From positions 17,407 through 81,406 of the forward strand of contig JAJZIY010000009.1 of NCBI GenBank assembly GCA_021828475.1: a stretch of 64,000 bases of DNA. Reading direction: 5' to 3'. Shown here piece after piece: positions 18,184 to 27,989 of the stretch. Position 1 is the stretch's first letter. Every line of letters starts with the position of its first letter. The notes under the pieces are model-generated. The model saw nothing but the letters and a program-made list of their open reading frames with translations. It searched no databases and was not told where the DNA came from. Made by a program: the position numbers and the translations under genes. This stretch comes from Actinomycetes bacterium. Its GTDB lineage: Bacteria > Actinomycetota > Acidimicrobiia > Acidimicrobiales > Palsa-688.

Positions 18184-18365
18184 GTTGGCCTCCGTCCAAA
18201 CAGGAGACCATACACCAGAGCGAAGGTGGCGTATCCGGGGACTTTGGGCCAACGGCGCGTAGGCCTTCCGCCCCCGCCTAGGCGGTCCTACGGACTTTGT
18301 GTACTAACGAGGAACGCCGGCCGGGGCGGCCCCACTTTTGCCGCCCTGGGACAGCGGGCTACCGC

Positions 18366-18767
18366 CTAGGATGAGCGGCGACGGCCTCCCTTTGACTGGG
18401 AGGCCTCATAGGCGGTCCTGACTTCCGCTGGTATGCGGCCACGGTCGCCGACGGCATAGCCCTGGGCGCGGGCCCATTCGCGGATCTCGGCCTGGGACTC
18501 ACCGCGTGGGGTTGCGGCCGGGCGATTGGCCCGGGACGAACGACCTACAGGTGCAGCGCCCCGGCCGCGCCGGCCGCGGGCAGCACGGCCCGTAGCGTGC
18601 CCGGCGTTGGCAAAGCCCTCGAGGACGCCCTTTACCTCCTCGAGGTGGTCCTTGCAGAGGTCGAGCGTGTACGACTTGCCGTTGTAGCTGAACGTCAGGG
18701 AGTCGTCGGCGCTGACGTCCCCTTCCTCCAGGTCGCACGTTACGACCACCTGCGTGATACGAGCCAC
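18366..18767 (-). CDS. lsr2: Lsr2-like nucleoid-associated protein
   Basis: MARITQVVVTCDLEEGDVSADDSLTFSYNGKSYTLDLC ... SQAEIREWARAQGYAVGDRGRIPAEVRTAYEAS. Confidence 0.95.
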   Translation of the reverse strand: MARITQVVVTCDLEEGDVSADDSLTFSYNGKSYTLDLCKDHLEEVKGVLEGFANAGHATGRAARGRRGRGAAPVGRSSRANRPAATPRGESQAEIREWARAQGYAVGDRGRIPAEVRTAYEASQSKGGRRRSS

Positions 18768-18819
18768 TACATAACCCCTTTCGGCGCTGGCCGTGCCTGA
18801 GGCGCGGCGTCATTTGCCC

Positions 18820-18849
18820 ACAGTACTTGGTTGAGGCTCCAAATGACAA
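18820..18849 (-). promoter_or_regulatory. Candidate lsr2 promoter (-35 TTGTCA, 18 bp, -10 TACTGT)
   Basis: Minus-strand TTGTCA (18844-18849) and TACTGT (18820-18825). Confidence 0.45.
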
Positions 18850-18938
18850 TTTTCCCACGACTTGTACGGCCGGTTCGCTGTTGTCTTCGCGGTGGACGGT
18901 CACGTCACCACTCGAAGCTTAGAAACAGCTTAACCCGT

Positions 18939-18977
18939 GGATCCCCAACAATGCTCCGCCGCACTTCATGGGGATCC
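18939..18977 (-). other. 8-bp perfect inverted repeat (GGATCCCC...GGGGATCC) just downstream of tRNA-Val
   Basis: 23-nt spacer; role uncertain (processing or termination). Confidence 0.5.
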
Positions 18978-18985
18978 GGGCTACG

Positions 18986-19058
18986 TGGGCGCTGCGGGCC
19001 TCGATCCCGCGACCTTCGCCTTGTAAGGGCGGCGCTCTTCCAACTGAGCTAAGCGCCC
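18986..19058 (-). tRNA. tRNA-Val(TAC)
   Basis: GGGCGCTTAGCTCAGTTGGAAGAGCGCCGCCCTTACAAGGCGAAGGTCGCGGGATCGAGGCCCGCAGCGCCCA folds as cloverleaf; loop CTTACAA. Confidence 0.93.
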
Positions 19059-19171
19059 GACTGAGCCATGTTAGTAGGCACGGGCGCCCCCGGGGCTAAT
19101 GCACGAGACAACCGCCACATCTCACCCATTGCCCTGGGACGCCCTCGGCCTTGGCGCGGCGGGCATCGCGT

Positions 19172-19549
19172 TCAGGCGATCTGGCGCGAGCCCAGCATGT
19201 TGGCACTTCCGACGGCGCTGAGGTGCCGCTCCGGTTCGCTAGGTATTGTGACGGCCACTTTGGGAGGGCGTCCGCGTTTTCGCTTGCGCGGTATCACCCG
19301 CCCATCGGCAAAGAGCTGGCCGCCCCAGACACCGGCGGGTTCGCGGCGCTCGAGGGCACCTTCGAGACATCTGGCCACCATGGGGCACGAGCTGCAGATC
19401 GCCTTGGCCAGGTTGATTTCGGCTTCTTCATCCGAGAAGAAAAGCGCGGTGAGCGTGCCCGAGCCGTCCTGACAGGCCGCGTCCTGCCAGGTCGTGGGCT
19501 CCGAACGGTCGATCTCGCAGCCGGGGCTGGACCAGCTGTAGGCGAACAT
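19172..19549 (-). CDS. WhiB7/WblC-like transcription factor with C-terminal AT-hook
   Basis: Four Cys (CEIDRS...AACQDG...CSSCPMVARC), GVWGG turn, RKRKRGRPPK AT-hook. Confidence 0.92.
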   Translation of the reverse strand: MFAYSWSSPGCEIDRSEPTTWQDAACQDGSGTLTALFFSDEEAEINLAKAICSSCPMVARCLEGALERREPAGVWGGQLFADGRVIPRKRKRGRPPKVAVTIPSEPERHLSAVGSANMLGSRQIA

Positions 19550-19561
19550 CTCGCATTCCTT

Positions 19562-19594
19562 CCTGTGGGTGTAGGGGCCCTGTGGGTGTAGGGG
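19562..19594. repeat. 17-bp tandem duplication in the whiB leader
   Basis: cctgtgggtgtagggg at 19562-19577 and 19579-19594. Confidence 0.85.
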
Positions 19595-19620
19595 GGGGTG
19601 AACGATGGACCGCTGCCGGA

Positions 19621-19657
19621 CAAACAAAGAGGCCGCCGGGGGTACCCCGGCGGCCTC
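19621..19657 (-). terminator. Strong intrinsic-terminator-like hairpin upstream of whiB
   Basis: Minus strand GAGGCCGCCGGGG-TAC-CCCCGGCGGCCTC, 13-bp stem, then TTTGTTTG. Confidence 0.85.
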
Positions 19658-19682
19658 TGGGCCTTTCCTGCGAGCGGACCGA

Positions 19683-19877
19683 TCAAGTCGGTGGAGGCTC
19701 GCTGGGGCTCGTCAGCCGCTCGGGGTGGCGGTACCACTTGGAGGACGTGGAGGCGGTTGCCGGCATGGGCTCAATGCCAGAACCGAGGCCTGCCCCGGCC
19801 CGGGCCGCTGCGAGGTCGGCACGCTTCTGCGCGCGCGCGAAGGCCAGGTCGGCCACTTGCTTGGTGCTCATGTCCAT
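19683..19877 (-). CDS. Small ORF (64 aa) in the whiB upstream leader; possible regulatory uORF
   Basis: AGGAGGTCGG-ATG strong SD; MDMSTKQVADLAFARAQKRADLAAARAGAGLGSG... Confidence 0.65.
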   Translation of the reverse strand: MDMSTKQVADLAFARAQKRADLAAARAGAGLGSGIEPMPATASTSSKWYRHPERLTSPSEPPPT

Positions 19878-19926
19878 CCGACCTCCTCTCGAACGCGCTG
19901 AACCTGTCGATGCGGGTACGCCGTCC

Positions 19927-19955
19927 ATCGCAGCATGCCCGGCGCCGGAAGTCAA
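19927..19955 (-). promoter_or_regulatory. Candidate promoter for small ORF/whiB (TTGACT-N17-TGCGAT) with AAATT just upstream of -35
   Basis: Minus strand CGAAATTGAGTTGACT...TGCGAT. Confidence 0.45.
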
Positions 19956-20000
19956 CTCAATTTCGGGACCGGGCTCGCGACAGGCGCGCCCTGGGGGCGC

Positions 20001-20750
20001 TCAGGCCGGGCGCGGTCCTCTGCGGGCAGCCAGGAGCTGCTCCAGCAGCTGCTCGTTCGCAGCCGCCACGAGCGAACGCCTCTCCCCTGGGCGGCGCAGG
20101 ACGAGCGGCCGGCCGTCGAGCTCGCCGACCCTGGCCCCAGCCTCGGAGCACACGAGCAGGGCCCCCATGTAGTCCCAGGGTGCCAGCCCGGCCCGGCTGC
20201 AGTCAACGAACCCGTCCACCATGCCACAGGCCACGGCACACAGATCGAGTGACGCGGCCCCCAGCGCCCGGTACTGCGCCCAGCCGTAATGTGACGACGG
20301 CCACCCATTGAAAGCCACGACCGCTTCGGACAGCCTGCCGGCGGTACCGGGCGTGGCGGGCGAGCCGTTGCATGTGGCGCCCCCACCTCGCACCGCCTCG
20401 AAGCAGAGGCCGCCGGCAGGGCAGGCGACGACCGCCGCCAGCGGCCCGGACCGGTCGAGGGCGCACAGGCTCACCGCCCACCAGGGCAGCCCACGAGAGG
20501 CGTTGGTGCTGCCGTCGACCGGGTCGACGACGACGAGGATCTCGCGGCCGGCGCCGCTCACGCCGGACTCCTCCGAAAAGACCCCGAAGCCTGCGTCCCC
20601 CAGCACGCTGAGGGCAGCGGCGTCGGCCACGACATCGTGGCGGTACTGGCCGTGGAGCGTGCCTGTCAGCCCCCAGTCCCGCTGGCCGGCGAGAGCGTCG
20701 CGCACCGCCACCACGGTGCGCCGCAGCACCTGGAGCACCTCGTCGGCCAC
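20001..20750 (-). CDS. Inositol monophosphatase family protein
   Basis: VFSEESG; VVVDPVDGSTNASRGLPWWAVSL; APWDYMGALLVCSEAGA. Confidence 0.93.
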   Translation of the reverse strand: MADEVLQVLRRTVVAVRDALAGQRDWGLTGTLHGQYRHDVVADAAALSVLGDAGFGVFSEESGVSGAGREILVVVDPVDGSTNASRGLPWWAVSLCALDRSGPLAAVVACPAGGLCFEAVRGGGATCNGSPATPGTAGRLSEAVVAFNGWPSSHYGWAQYRALGAASLDLCAVACGMVDGFVDCSRAGLAPWDYMGALLVCSEAGARVGELDGRPLVLRRPGERRSLVAAANEQLLEQLLAARRGPRPA

Positions 20751-20855
20751 GGTTGTCCACCGTCGCGCCGGCGGGGCACTTGTGCCAAGTCGGCTGCCCC
20801 TGCCGCCCGGCAGGCCGCCGGAGGCGGTCGGTGGCCGGAAGCTAGCTTGGTGGCG

Positions 20856-21419
20856 ATGGCCGTCATCGACGTTGCGGGTTATGTGGCAGAGCTGAAGGAC
20901 CACGCCGTGGACCACGGCTTCCACGTCCACGACGAGAGGCACTTCGTCGAGACCTACTCACTGCGCCAGGCATGGGAGGTCGACCTGCACCCCGAAGAGG
21001 CCTGCAACGGGCCGCTCGACCTCCATCTCGCCCTCGAGGTCGACCCCCGGGTGCTGCTGTCGTTCGAGGACGCAGTCGTGGACCTGCCCGAGGGTACGGA
21101 CCCGGCGGACGACTTCCACTTCCCGCTCACCTTCACGTGGGCGCTGCCGCCCCTGCCCAATGGCCCGGACCTACTGCATCTCGCCATCGACCTCGCCGGC
21201 ATAGGCGGTATGGACTTCCCGCTGGAGGCGTCGGCCATAGACAGCTACCCCTCAGCCACCGATCCTGCCGAGCGCCGCCTCACGGTGATCGCCCGCCAGA
21301 AGGTGTCCCTGGCCCGGGTCCTGGCGGGTGAGGAGCTGCTGTGCGAGGTGTTCGACAAGGCGCTGGCCGTGAGCCAGTTCCTGCTGGAGTCGGCACCGGC
21401 CTGGATGGCCCAGGACTGA
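20856..21419 (+). CDS. Conserved hypothetical protein
   Basis: MAVIDVAGYVAELKDHAVDHGFHVHDERHFVETYSLRQAWEVDLHPEEACNGPLDLHLALEVDPRV... Confidence 0.7.
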   Translation: MAVIDVAGYVAELKDHAVDHGFHVHDERHFVETYSLRQAWEVDLHPEEACNGPLDLHLALEVDPRVLLSFEDAVVDLPEGTDPADDFHFPLTFTWALPPLPNGPDLLHLAIDLAGIGGMDFPLEASAIDSYPSATDPAERRLTVIARQKVSLARVLAGEELLCEVFDKALAVSQFLLESAPAWMAQD

Positions 21420-21494
21420 GGCGGGCAGGGCCGGGGGCTCCCCCGCCTTCGAGCGGCGGAGCGAGCTCGGCCGCGCACCGCCCGGTGCGAGCGC

Positions 21495-21860
21495 TCAGGC
21501 GTAGCCCAGTTCGTGCAGCCTGGCGTCCGAGATGCCGAAGTGGTGCGCCACCTCGTGCAGGACCGTTGTGCGGACCAGGTCGCGTAGCTCCCCCTCGCTA
21601 CCAGCGAGGCGGCTGATCGGGCCCCGGAAGATGGTTATCCGGTCGGGCATCGCCCCCGCATAGGACAAGGGTGATCGCCGTGTGAGATCGACGCCCTGAT
21701 AGAGGCCCAGCAGCGTGCCCTCCACCCCTGCCAGTTGCGCGCTGGTCGGCCAATCCTGGACCACGACCGCCACGTTGTCCATGAGACCTGCGAGGTCGTC
21801 GGGGATGCCGTCCAGAGCGTCGGCTACGAGGCTCTCGAACTCTGGCAGATCTACCAACAC
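21495..21860 (-). CDS. Zincin-like metallopeptidase family protein
   Basis: VVVQDWP...LLGLYQGVDL...ITIFRGPI...VLHEVAHHFGISD. Confidence 0.88.
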   Translation of the reverse strand: MLVDLPEFESLVADALDGIPDDLAGLMDNVAVVVQDWPTSAQLAGVEGTLLGLYQGVDLTRRSPLSYAGAMPDRITIFRGPISRLAGSEGELRDLVRTTVLHEVAHHFGISDARLHELGYA

Positions 21861-21929
21861 CGTGGCTCATTGTGCCGTACTCTGCGCCACTTGGGCATCT
21901 GGCCGTGCTCAGGCGGGCTGCGGGCGCTG

Positions 21930-22002
21930 TGGGCTCGGTGGGGATCGAACCCACGACCAAAGGATTATGAGTCCCTTGCTCTGACCGCTGAGCTACGAGC
22001 CC
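21930..22002 (-). tRNA. tRNA with CAT anticodon (Met, or Ile2)
   Basis: GGGCTCGTAGCTCAGCGGTCAGAGCAAGGGACTCATAATCCTTTGGTCGTGGGTTCGATCCCCACCGAGCCCA. Confidence 0.92.
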
Positions 22003-22116
22003 TTGCACCCTCCGGGTGTACCTCTGGGTCGACGTTAGCCTACCGGCTGGCCGGCCCGGCTACCCCGGTGGCCGGTTGCGACGCGACGGCACCCCGCCGT
22101 TGGTGCCGTCGTGAAG

Positions 22117-22189
22117 CTCCGGGGGAGAGACTCGAACTCTCAACCTAGTGGTTAACAGCCACCCGCTCTGCCGGTTGAGCTACCCCGGA
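22117..22189 (-). tRNA. tRNA-Asn(GTT)
   Basis: TCCGGGGTAGCTCAACCGGCAGAGCGGGTGGCTGTTAACCACTAGGTTGAGAGTTCGAGTCTCTCCCCCGGAG. Confidence 0.94.
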
Positions 22190-22302
22190 CCGACTCCGCA
22201 ACACGCTACCATCTCCGGCGCGCGCCGACGGACGGCAGGCCCTCTGTTCTCCGGCAGGCCCCCGCTCCGGCTCCACCGTGCCTGCGTCTCCGGCGCAGGT
22301 GG

Positions 22303-23751
22303 TCAGTTGTCCAGGTAGTCGCGTAGTTGCCCGCTACGTACCGGCTGGCGAAGCTTGGCCAGGCTCTTGGACTCGATCTGGCGGACGCGCTCGCGCGTGA
22401 CGCCGAAAGCCTTCCCCACCTCCTCGAGGGTACGCACCTGCCCGTCGTCCAGCCCGTAGCGCAGCCGCACGACCTTGCGCTCACGCTCGGACAGGTCGGC
22501 CAGCACGTTGTGCAGCGCCTCGGTCAGCATGGCCTGGGCGGCTGCCTCGCTCGGCGCCAGCACACCCTGGTCCTCGAGGGTGTCCGACAGGCTGAAGTCG
22601 TCCTCGCCGAGGGGCTGCTCGAGCGACACGGTGTCCTGGCTGATCCGCAGGATGTCGCGGACCCGCTCGGGTGACATCTCGGCACAGGCGGCCACCTCTT
22701 CGATGGTGGGTTCGCGCCCGGACTCCTGCAGGAGGCTCCTTTGGGCGCGGATCACGGCGTTGATGTTGTCCACCATGTGGACCGGTATCCGTATGGTCCT
22801 GGCCTGGTCGGCGATAGCCCGGCTGATGGCCTGGCGGATCCACCAGGTGGCATAGGTGGAGAACTTGAAGCCCTTGGTGTAGTCGAACTTCTCGACGGCC
22901 CTCATGAGCCCGACGTTGCCCTCCTGGATGAGGTCGAGGAACGACAGGCCCCGGTTGCGGTACCACTTGGCCACCGACACGACCAGGCGCAGGTTCGCCT
23001 CAACCAGGACCTGGCGCGCCACCATGCCCTCGGCCCGGAGGCGCTCGTCCAGGTCGCGCTGGCGGTCGTTGGGCCTGGCGCGCACGGCTCGGGCAGGCTC
23101 GTCCTGGGTGGCAGGCACAGTGTCGAGGCGGGCTGCCGCCGCCATGCCCCGCTCGACGCAGCGTGCCAGGGCCACTTCCTGCTCGGCAGTCAGCAGGCGG
23201 ACCTTGCCGATCTCCTTGAGGTAGGCCCGCACCGAATCGGAGCCGCCCGTTGCCGCCACACCGAGGTCCAGCTTGAGCCCGGCGACCGAGAAGCGCTTGG
23301 CGCTGCGGAAGGGGTCGCGCTGGCGCTTGCGCAGGAAGCCGTGCCTGGCCGCTTCGTCGTCGTCCGCCTCCGGGCCGCCCTGGGCCGCCTCCGCCGGCAC
23401 CGCACCTGCCTGCTCTCCCACCGGCTGCGGGATGCTGGCCGCCCCGTCCGGCGGGTCGGTGGCGGTCGCAGGGGCTACAGCGGGGCACAGCGCGGCCCTC
23501 GGGTCGGCCACCACCTCCGCTACCAGCCGGTCGAGACCCTCGTCGGAGAGGATCTCCCCGGGCTCGCGCCATTCGATGCCCTCGGCCGTCACCCGGCCCA
23601 CCACGGCCGAGATCAGCTCAGGGCGCAGCTCCACTCCTTCGAGCACCTCCATCACGTCGTCGGGGGTGAGGTAACCGCGGTCGCGGCCCAACAGGAGCAA
23701 CGCAACGAACTCCGGAGTGGTTTCGCCCGAATGGTCGAACGGCGCTCTCAC
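22303..23751 (-). CDS. sigA: Primary RNA polymerase sigma factor
   Basis: [97 protein letters not shown]. Confidence 0.97.
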   Translation of the reverse strand: MRAPFDHSGETTPEFVALLLLGRDRGYLTPDDVMEVLEGVELRPELISAVVGRVTAEGIEWREPGEILSDEGLDRLVAEVVADPRAALCPAVAPATATDPPDGAASIPQPVGEQAGAVPAEAAQGGPEADDDEAARHGFLRKRQRDPFRSAKRFSVAGLKLDLGVAATGGSDSVRAYLKEIGKVRLLTAEQEVALARCVERGMAAAARLDTVPATQDEPARAVRARPNDRQRDLDERLRAEGMVARQVLVEANLRLVVSVAKWYRNRGLSFLDLIQEGNVGLMRAVEKFDYTKGFKFSTYATWWIRQAISRAIADQARTIRIPVHMVDNINAVIRAQRSLLQESGREPTIEEVAACAEMSPERVRDILRISQDTVSLEQPLGEDDFSLSDTLEDQGVLAPSEAAAQAMLTEALHNVLADLSERERKVVRLRYGLDDGQVRTLEEVGKAFGVTRERVRQIESKSLAKLRQPVRSGQLRDYLDN

Positions 23752-23773
23752 GAGTTCTCCGAAGCCTCCCTCT

Positions 23774-25780
23774 TCACGCAGCCGGACCGGGCGACACGCT
23801 AGGACTTCCCACCAACAAGGCTAGCAATTGCGCCTCTACTTCGGTCATCGGGGCTCCGGCGACCGCCCCAGGCTCAGTGGCGCGCAGGCGGCCGAGGGCG
23901 CGCTGCAGACCGGCGGCCCGTTCCGAGAGCGCCGCCAGGTCGCTCCCGCTCCCGCCTGTACCCACACCCACCGAGGCGCGAGCGTGGCGGCGCAGCTGCA
24001 CGAGCTCGGCGGAGGCGGCCCGGTCGAGCAGCCGCCGCAGGACGTCGTCGGCGTCCTCCTCCGAATCGGCCACGGCCAGCTGAGCCAGCAGGTCCGCCAC
24101 CTCCGGCGGGGCCTGGTCCATGGCGTCGTGGAGCGTCATCGAGGATGCCAGCTGCTCGAAGGCCTGGCGTGAGAGCACGGAGAGGAACAGTGCCGGGTGC
24201 ACTCGCTCGGCCACCAGTTCGGGACGGTGCACGGCCAGGCGCAGAGCCTCGAGCTCAGGTAGGGGCACGGCGGGCTGCCGCCGGCGGGCACCGGCAGGGG
24301 CGCCACCTCCAGGCCCTGCTGCCGCGGGCGCGCCCGCCAGCGGGTGGTCCGTGTAGTCCCGCTGCGGCCCCGCTTGGCTGTAGCCCGCCGCCATGCCGGG
24401 CCCCGCATGGCCCCTGGCCGGAGCGCGGAGCCCGGGGCCCCGGCGGTCGCCCGGACGCCCACCGCGCAACGCATCGGGTGATGTCGCGTCGCTACCATGC
24501 CGCTGAGGGGACACGAGCGCCCGCAGCCGCTCGGGGCTCAGGTTGCACTGGTCCGAAACGTGCATCACGTACTGGTCCCTCACCAGAGCGTCGGGATGTT
24601 CGGCCACAAGCACCATGGCCGCCTCCGCCGCCCTGGCACGGCCCTCGGGGTTGCGCAGGTCGGCAGATGCGAACAGGCGCTGCAGACGGAAGCCCAGGTA
24701 GGGCGACGCCTCCTCGACGGCGCGGCGCAGCGCCTCCGGGTCGCGCGCGGCCAGCTCGGCCGGATCCATGCCTGCCGGCAGCGACACCACGGAAATCTGG
24801 GCGTCGAAACGCTTCTCCCAGTCGTAGAACTTGTCCGCCGCTCCCTGGCCGGCGGCGTCGGCGTCATAGGCGAGCACGATGCGCCTGGAGAAGCCGACCA
24901 GCAGCTTCACGTGCCCGTCGGCGAGGGCCGTCCCGCAGGTGGCAACGGCCTGCGTGATCCCGGCACGGTGCAGGCCGATGACGTCGGTGTACCCCTCGCA
25001 CACCACCACCTGGCCGCGCTCGACGATGGACGCCTTGGCCCAGTTGAGCCCGTAGAGCACCCGGCTCTTGTCGTACAGGGCGGTGCCCTGGGTGTTCTTG
25101 TACTTGGGCGGCGGCGCTCCGGGCAGGGCGCGCCCACCTAGGCCCACTGCCCTGCCGCCTGCATCGTAGATGGGGAACAGCACCCGGCCGCGGAACGAGT
25201 CGGTCAACCGACCGGCCCGGTTGCGGAACGCAAGACCCGCCTCGACCAGCAGCTCCGGCCGCACACCTGACTGGCGGACCAGGGCGTCCCAGCCATCCGG
25301 GGCCCACCCGAGACGGAAACGGCGCACCGTCTCGCCGTCGTAACCCCTGTCGCGCCGGAGGTAGCGCCGGGCGGTGGCAGCGTCGTCGGCGCCGAGCAAC
25401 CGCTCGTGGTACCAGGTGACGGCGGCCTTCATCGCCTCGGCCAGCTCCGCCTGTCGCTTGCGCGAGGGGCCGGCCATCTGGTCGTCGTCGTAGCGAAGGA
25501 CGACGTTGACCCGCGCCGCCAGCGCCTCGACAGCGCCCGTGAAGTCGAGGTGGTCGAGCTCGCGCAGCCAGGTGATGGCATCGCCCCGGGCCTGGCAGCC
25601 AAAGCAGTAGTACACCCCGAGCTCGGCGTTGACCGAGAACGACCCCGTCTTTTCGGAGTGGAAAGGGCACAGCCCGACCCACCGGGTGCCGACACGGCGC
25701 AGGGCGACGCGCTCGGAAACCAGAGCCACCATGTCGGTTGCCGCCCTGACCCGCTCGATGTCTTCGGCGACGATCCCCAC
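23774..25780 (-). CDS. dnaG: DNA primase
   Basis: [32 protein letters not shown] zinc finger; [17 protein letters not shown] Toprim. Confidence 0.97.
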   Translation of the reverse strand: MGIVAEDIERVRAATDMVALVSERVALRRVGTRWVGLCPFHSEKTGSFSVNAELGVYYCFGCQARGDAITWLRELDHLDFTGAVEALAARVNVVLRYDDDQMAGPSRKRQAELAEAMKAAVTWYHERLLGADDAATARRYLRRDRGYDGETVRRFRLGWAPDGWDALVRQSGVRPELLVEAGLAFRNRAGRLTDSFRGRVLFPIYDAGGRAVGLGGRALPGAPPPKYKNTQGTALYDKSRVLYGLNWAKASIVERGQVVVCEGYTDVIGLHRAGITQAVATCGTALADGHVKLLVGFSRRIVLAYDADAAGQGAADKFYDWEKRFDAQISVVSLPAGMDPAELAARDPEALRRAVEEASPYLGFRLQRLFASADLRNPEGRARAAEAAMVLVAEHPDALVRDQYVMHVSDQCNLSPERLRALVSPQRHGSDATSPDALRGGRPGDRRGPGLRAPARGHAGPGMAAGYSQAGPQRDYTDHPLAGAPAAAGPGGGAPAGARRRQPAVPLPELEALRLAVHRPELVAERVHPALFLSVLSRQAFEQLASSMTLHDAMDQAPPEVADLLAQLAVADSEEDADDVLRRLLDRAASAELVQLRRHARASVGVGTGGSGSDLAALSERAAGLQRALGRLRATEPGAVAGAPMTEVEAQLLALLVGSPSVSPGPAA

Positions 25781-25899
25781 GAGCGAAGCCTAAGCCGGTG
25801 CGGCGACGGCCGCGCCAGGCGGGCCGAGCCCGGCCTGGAGGTGGACCTCCAGCTCAGTACCGCACACCCACAGCTGCCCAGCTTCCTGGGCGGCCCGGC

Positions 25900-27216
25900 C
25901 TACCAGGCGAGGCGACCGGTGACCACCTCGACCAGCCGGTCGAGGTGGACCCTCTCCTGGGTGGTCGTGTCGCGGTCGCGCACCGTTACAGCCTTGTCCT
26001 CGAGCGATTCGAAGTCGACGGTGACGCACAGGGGGGTGCCTATCTCGTCCTGGCGCCGGTAACGCCGCCCGATGGCCCGGGTCACGTCGTAGTCGCACAT
26101 CGCCACCGGCTGGAGCATCCCGAGGACCTCCTCGGCCATCGGCAAGAGGGTGTCCTTCTTGGACAGCGGCAGGACGGCGACCTGGTACGGGGCGATGCGG
26201 GGGTGCAACCTCAGCACCGTCCGGGCCTCACCCGCCACCTCGTCGGTGTCGTGGGCGGCGATGAGGAACGCCATCATCGTCCTGGCGACACCGGCAGCGG
26301 GCTCGATGACGTGGGGGACGTAGCGCTCGCCCGTCGCCTGGTCGAAGTACTCCAGCGGCTGGCCACTGGCCTTGGCATGGGCGTTCAGGTCGTAGTCGGT
26401 CCGGTTGGCTATGCCCTCCAGCTCGCCCCAGCCCCAGGGGAAGGCGAACTCGACGTCCGCGGTGCCCGCCGAGTAGTGGGACAGCTCCTCCTTGGTGTGG
26501 GGCCTCAGGCGCAGCATGTGGCGAGGTATGCCTAGGCGGACGTACCACTCGAAGCGCTCCTTGCACCAGTACTCGAACCACTCGGCGGACTCGGCCGGCG
26601 GCACGAAGTACTCGAGCTCCATCTGCTCGAACTCGCGGGTGCGGAAAACGAAGTTACCCGGCGTTATCTCGTTACGGAACGACTTGCCGATCTGCGCCGT
26701 GCCGAACGGCGGCCGCAGGTGCTCTGTCTGAACGACGTTGGCGAAGTTCACGAAATGGCCCTGCGCCGTCTCCGGCCGCAGGTACGCGACGGCTCCCTCG
26801 TCCTCGACCGGACCGGCAAAGGTCTTGAACATGAGGTTGAACGGCCGCGCCTCGGTGATGTCGGTGCTTGCGCAGTTGGGGCATACGAGGCGGCCGTCGT
26901 CTGTCGTCGGCATCTGGTCTGCGCGCCACCGCTGCTTGCACGAGCGGCAGTCCACGAGCGGGTCGGTGAAGTTGTTCAGGTGCCCCGACGCCTCCCAGAT
27001 GCGGGGGCTCGACAGCACGGCGGCGTCGAGACCGACCACCTCACGGCGCATCTGGACCATCGAGCGCCACCAGGCGTCCTTCACGTTCCGGGCCATGAGC
27101 ACCCCGAGCGGCCCATAGTCGTATGTCGAGCGGAACCCGCCGTATATCTCAGCCGAAGGGAAGACAAAGCCGCGGGCTTTGCACAGGCGGACCAGTTCTT
27201 CCATCGAAACGGGCAT
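25900..27216 (-). CDS. glyS: Glycyl-tRNA synthetase (dimeric type)
   Basis: GFVFPSAEIYGGFRSTYDYGPLGVLMARNVKDAWW; LRPETAQGHFVNF; QIGKSFRNEITPGNFVFRTREFEQMELEYF. Confidence 0.97.
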   Translation of the reverse strand: MPVSMEELVRLCKARGFVFPSAEIYGGFRSTYDYGPLGVLMARNVKDAWWRSMVQMRREVVGLDAAVLSSPRIWEASGHLNNFTDPLVDCRSCKQRWRADQMPTTDDGRLVCPNCASTDITEARPFNLMFKTFAGPVEDEGAVAYLRPETAQGHFVNFANVVQTEHLRPPFGTAQIGKSFRNEITPGNFVFRTREFEQMELEYFVPPAESAEWFEYWCKERFEWYVRLGIPRHMLRLRPHTKEELSHYSAGTADVEFAFPWGWGELEGIANRTDYDLNAHAKASGQPLEYFDQATGERYVPHVIEPAAGVARTMMAFLIAAHDTDEVAGEARTVLRLHPRIAPYQVAVLPLSKKDTLLPMAEEVLGMLQPVAMCDYDVTRAIGRRYRRQDEIGTPLCVTVDFESLEDKAVTVRDRDTTTQERVHLDRLVEVVTGRLAW

Positions 27217-27225
27217 GTGGGAAGG

Positions 27226-27960
27226 CTAGTCGACCTCCAGCAGGTGCAACGCCTTGAGACGCCGCTCCAGGTGGGCCTCGAGGGTCACCGTGGCCAGGTG
27301 AGCCACTTCGGCGGCGATGGGCCCGGGAGGTACCTTCAGCGCGCGCCCGAGCTGGCCGGAGAGTGCCCACGTTGTCACCTCGAGGGCAGCCGGCGACACG
27401 GCCAGGCCGCGGCGGCAGTTGCGGCACAGCACCCCGCCCTGGCTTATGTCGAAGGCGACCAGCTCCGCCACCGGGGGGGCGGCACCACATGAGGCGCAGG
27501 ACGCCAGCACGGGTTGGGCCCCGTCCAGGGCCAGCAGTTTCCAGTAGAAGCAGGCCGCGATCAGGGGACCGGGCCGCTCGACCAGCTCGCGCAGCGCGCC
27601 GACCAGCATCCGGTACAGGGGAGCGGAGGCGGCGGCGTCCCCGTCCTGGGCCACGTGCTCGGCCGCCTCCGTCATGGCCAGGCCCTGCGACAGGCGGTTG
27701 AGGTCCTCCCTGAAAGCCCGCCAGGGCTCCACCAGCTCGGCCTGGCTCACGATGTCGAGCTCGCTGCGCCCCTCGTACATCAGCAGGTCGACGTGGGAGA
27801 GCGGCTCGAGGCGCGCCCCGAGCCGGCTCCGGCCCCGGCGGGCACCCTTGGCCACGGCTCTGACCTTGCCGTGGGCGGCCGTGAGGACCACCACGATCCG
27901 GTCGGCCTCACCCAACTTGTAGGTCCGCAGGACGATGCCACGGTCCCGGTACAGGGACAT
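27226..27960 (-). CDS. recO: DNA repair protein RecO
   Basis: YRDRGIVLRTYKLGEADRIVVVLTAAHGKVRAVAKGARR; CASCGA...CRNC. Confidence 0.95.
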   Translation of the reverse strand: MSLYRDRGIVLRTYKLGEADRIVVVLTAAHGKVRAVAKGARRGRSRLGARLEPLSHVDLLMYEGRSELDIVSQAELVEPWRAFREDLNRLSQGLAMTEAAEHVAQDGDAAASAPLYRMLVGALRELVERPGPLIAACFYWKLLALDGAQPVLASCASCGAAPPVAELVAFDISQGGVLCRNCRRGLAVSPAALEVTTWALSGQLGRALKVPPGPIAAEVAHLATVTLEAHLERRLKALHLLEVD

Positions 27961-27989
27961 CGCTCCCTATCCTCGCGCCTGGGCCCGCC

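Noticed and set aside
18383-18405. GGCCTCCC-N7-GGGAGGCC hairpin as lsr2 terminator
   Set aside because: Lies within the last lsr2 codons and lacks a T-run; kept as unproven.
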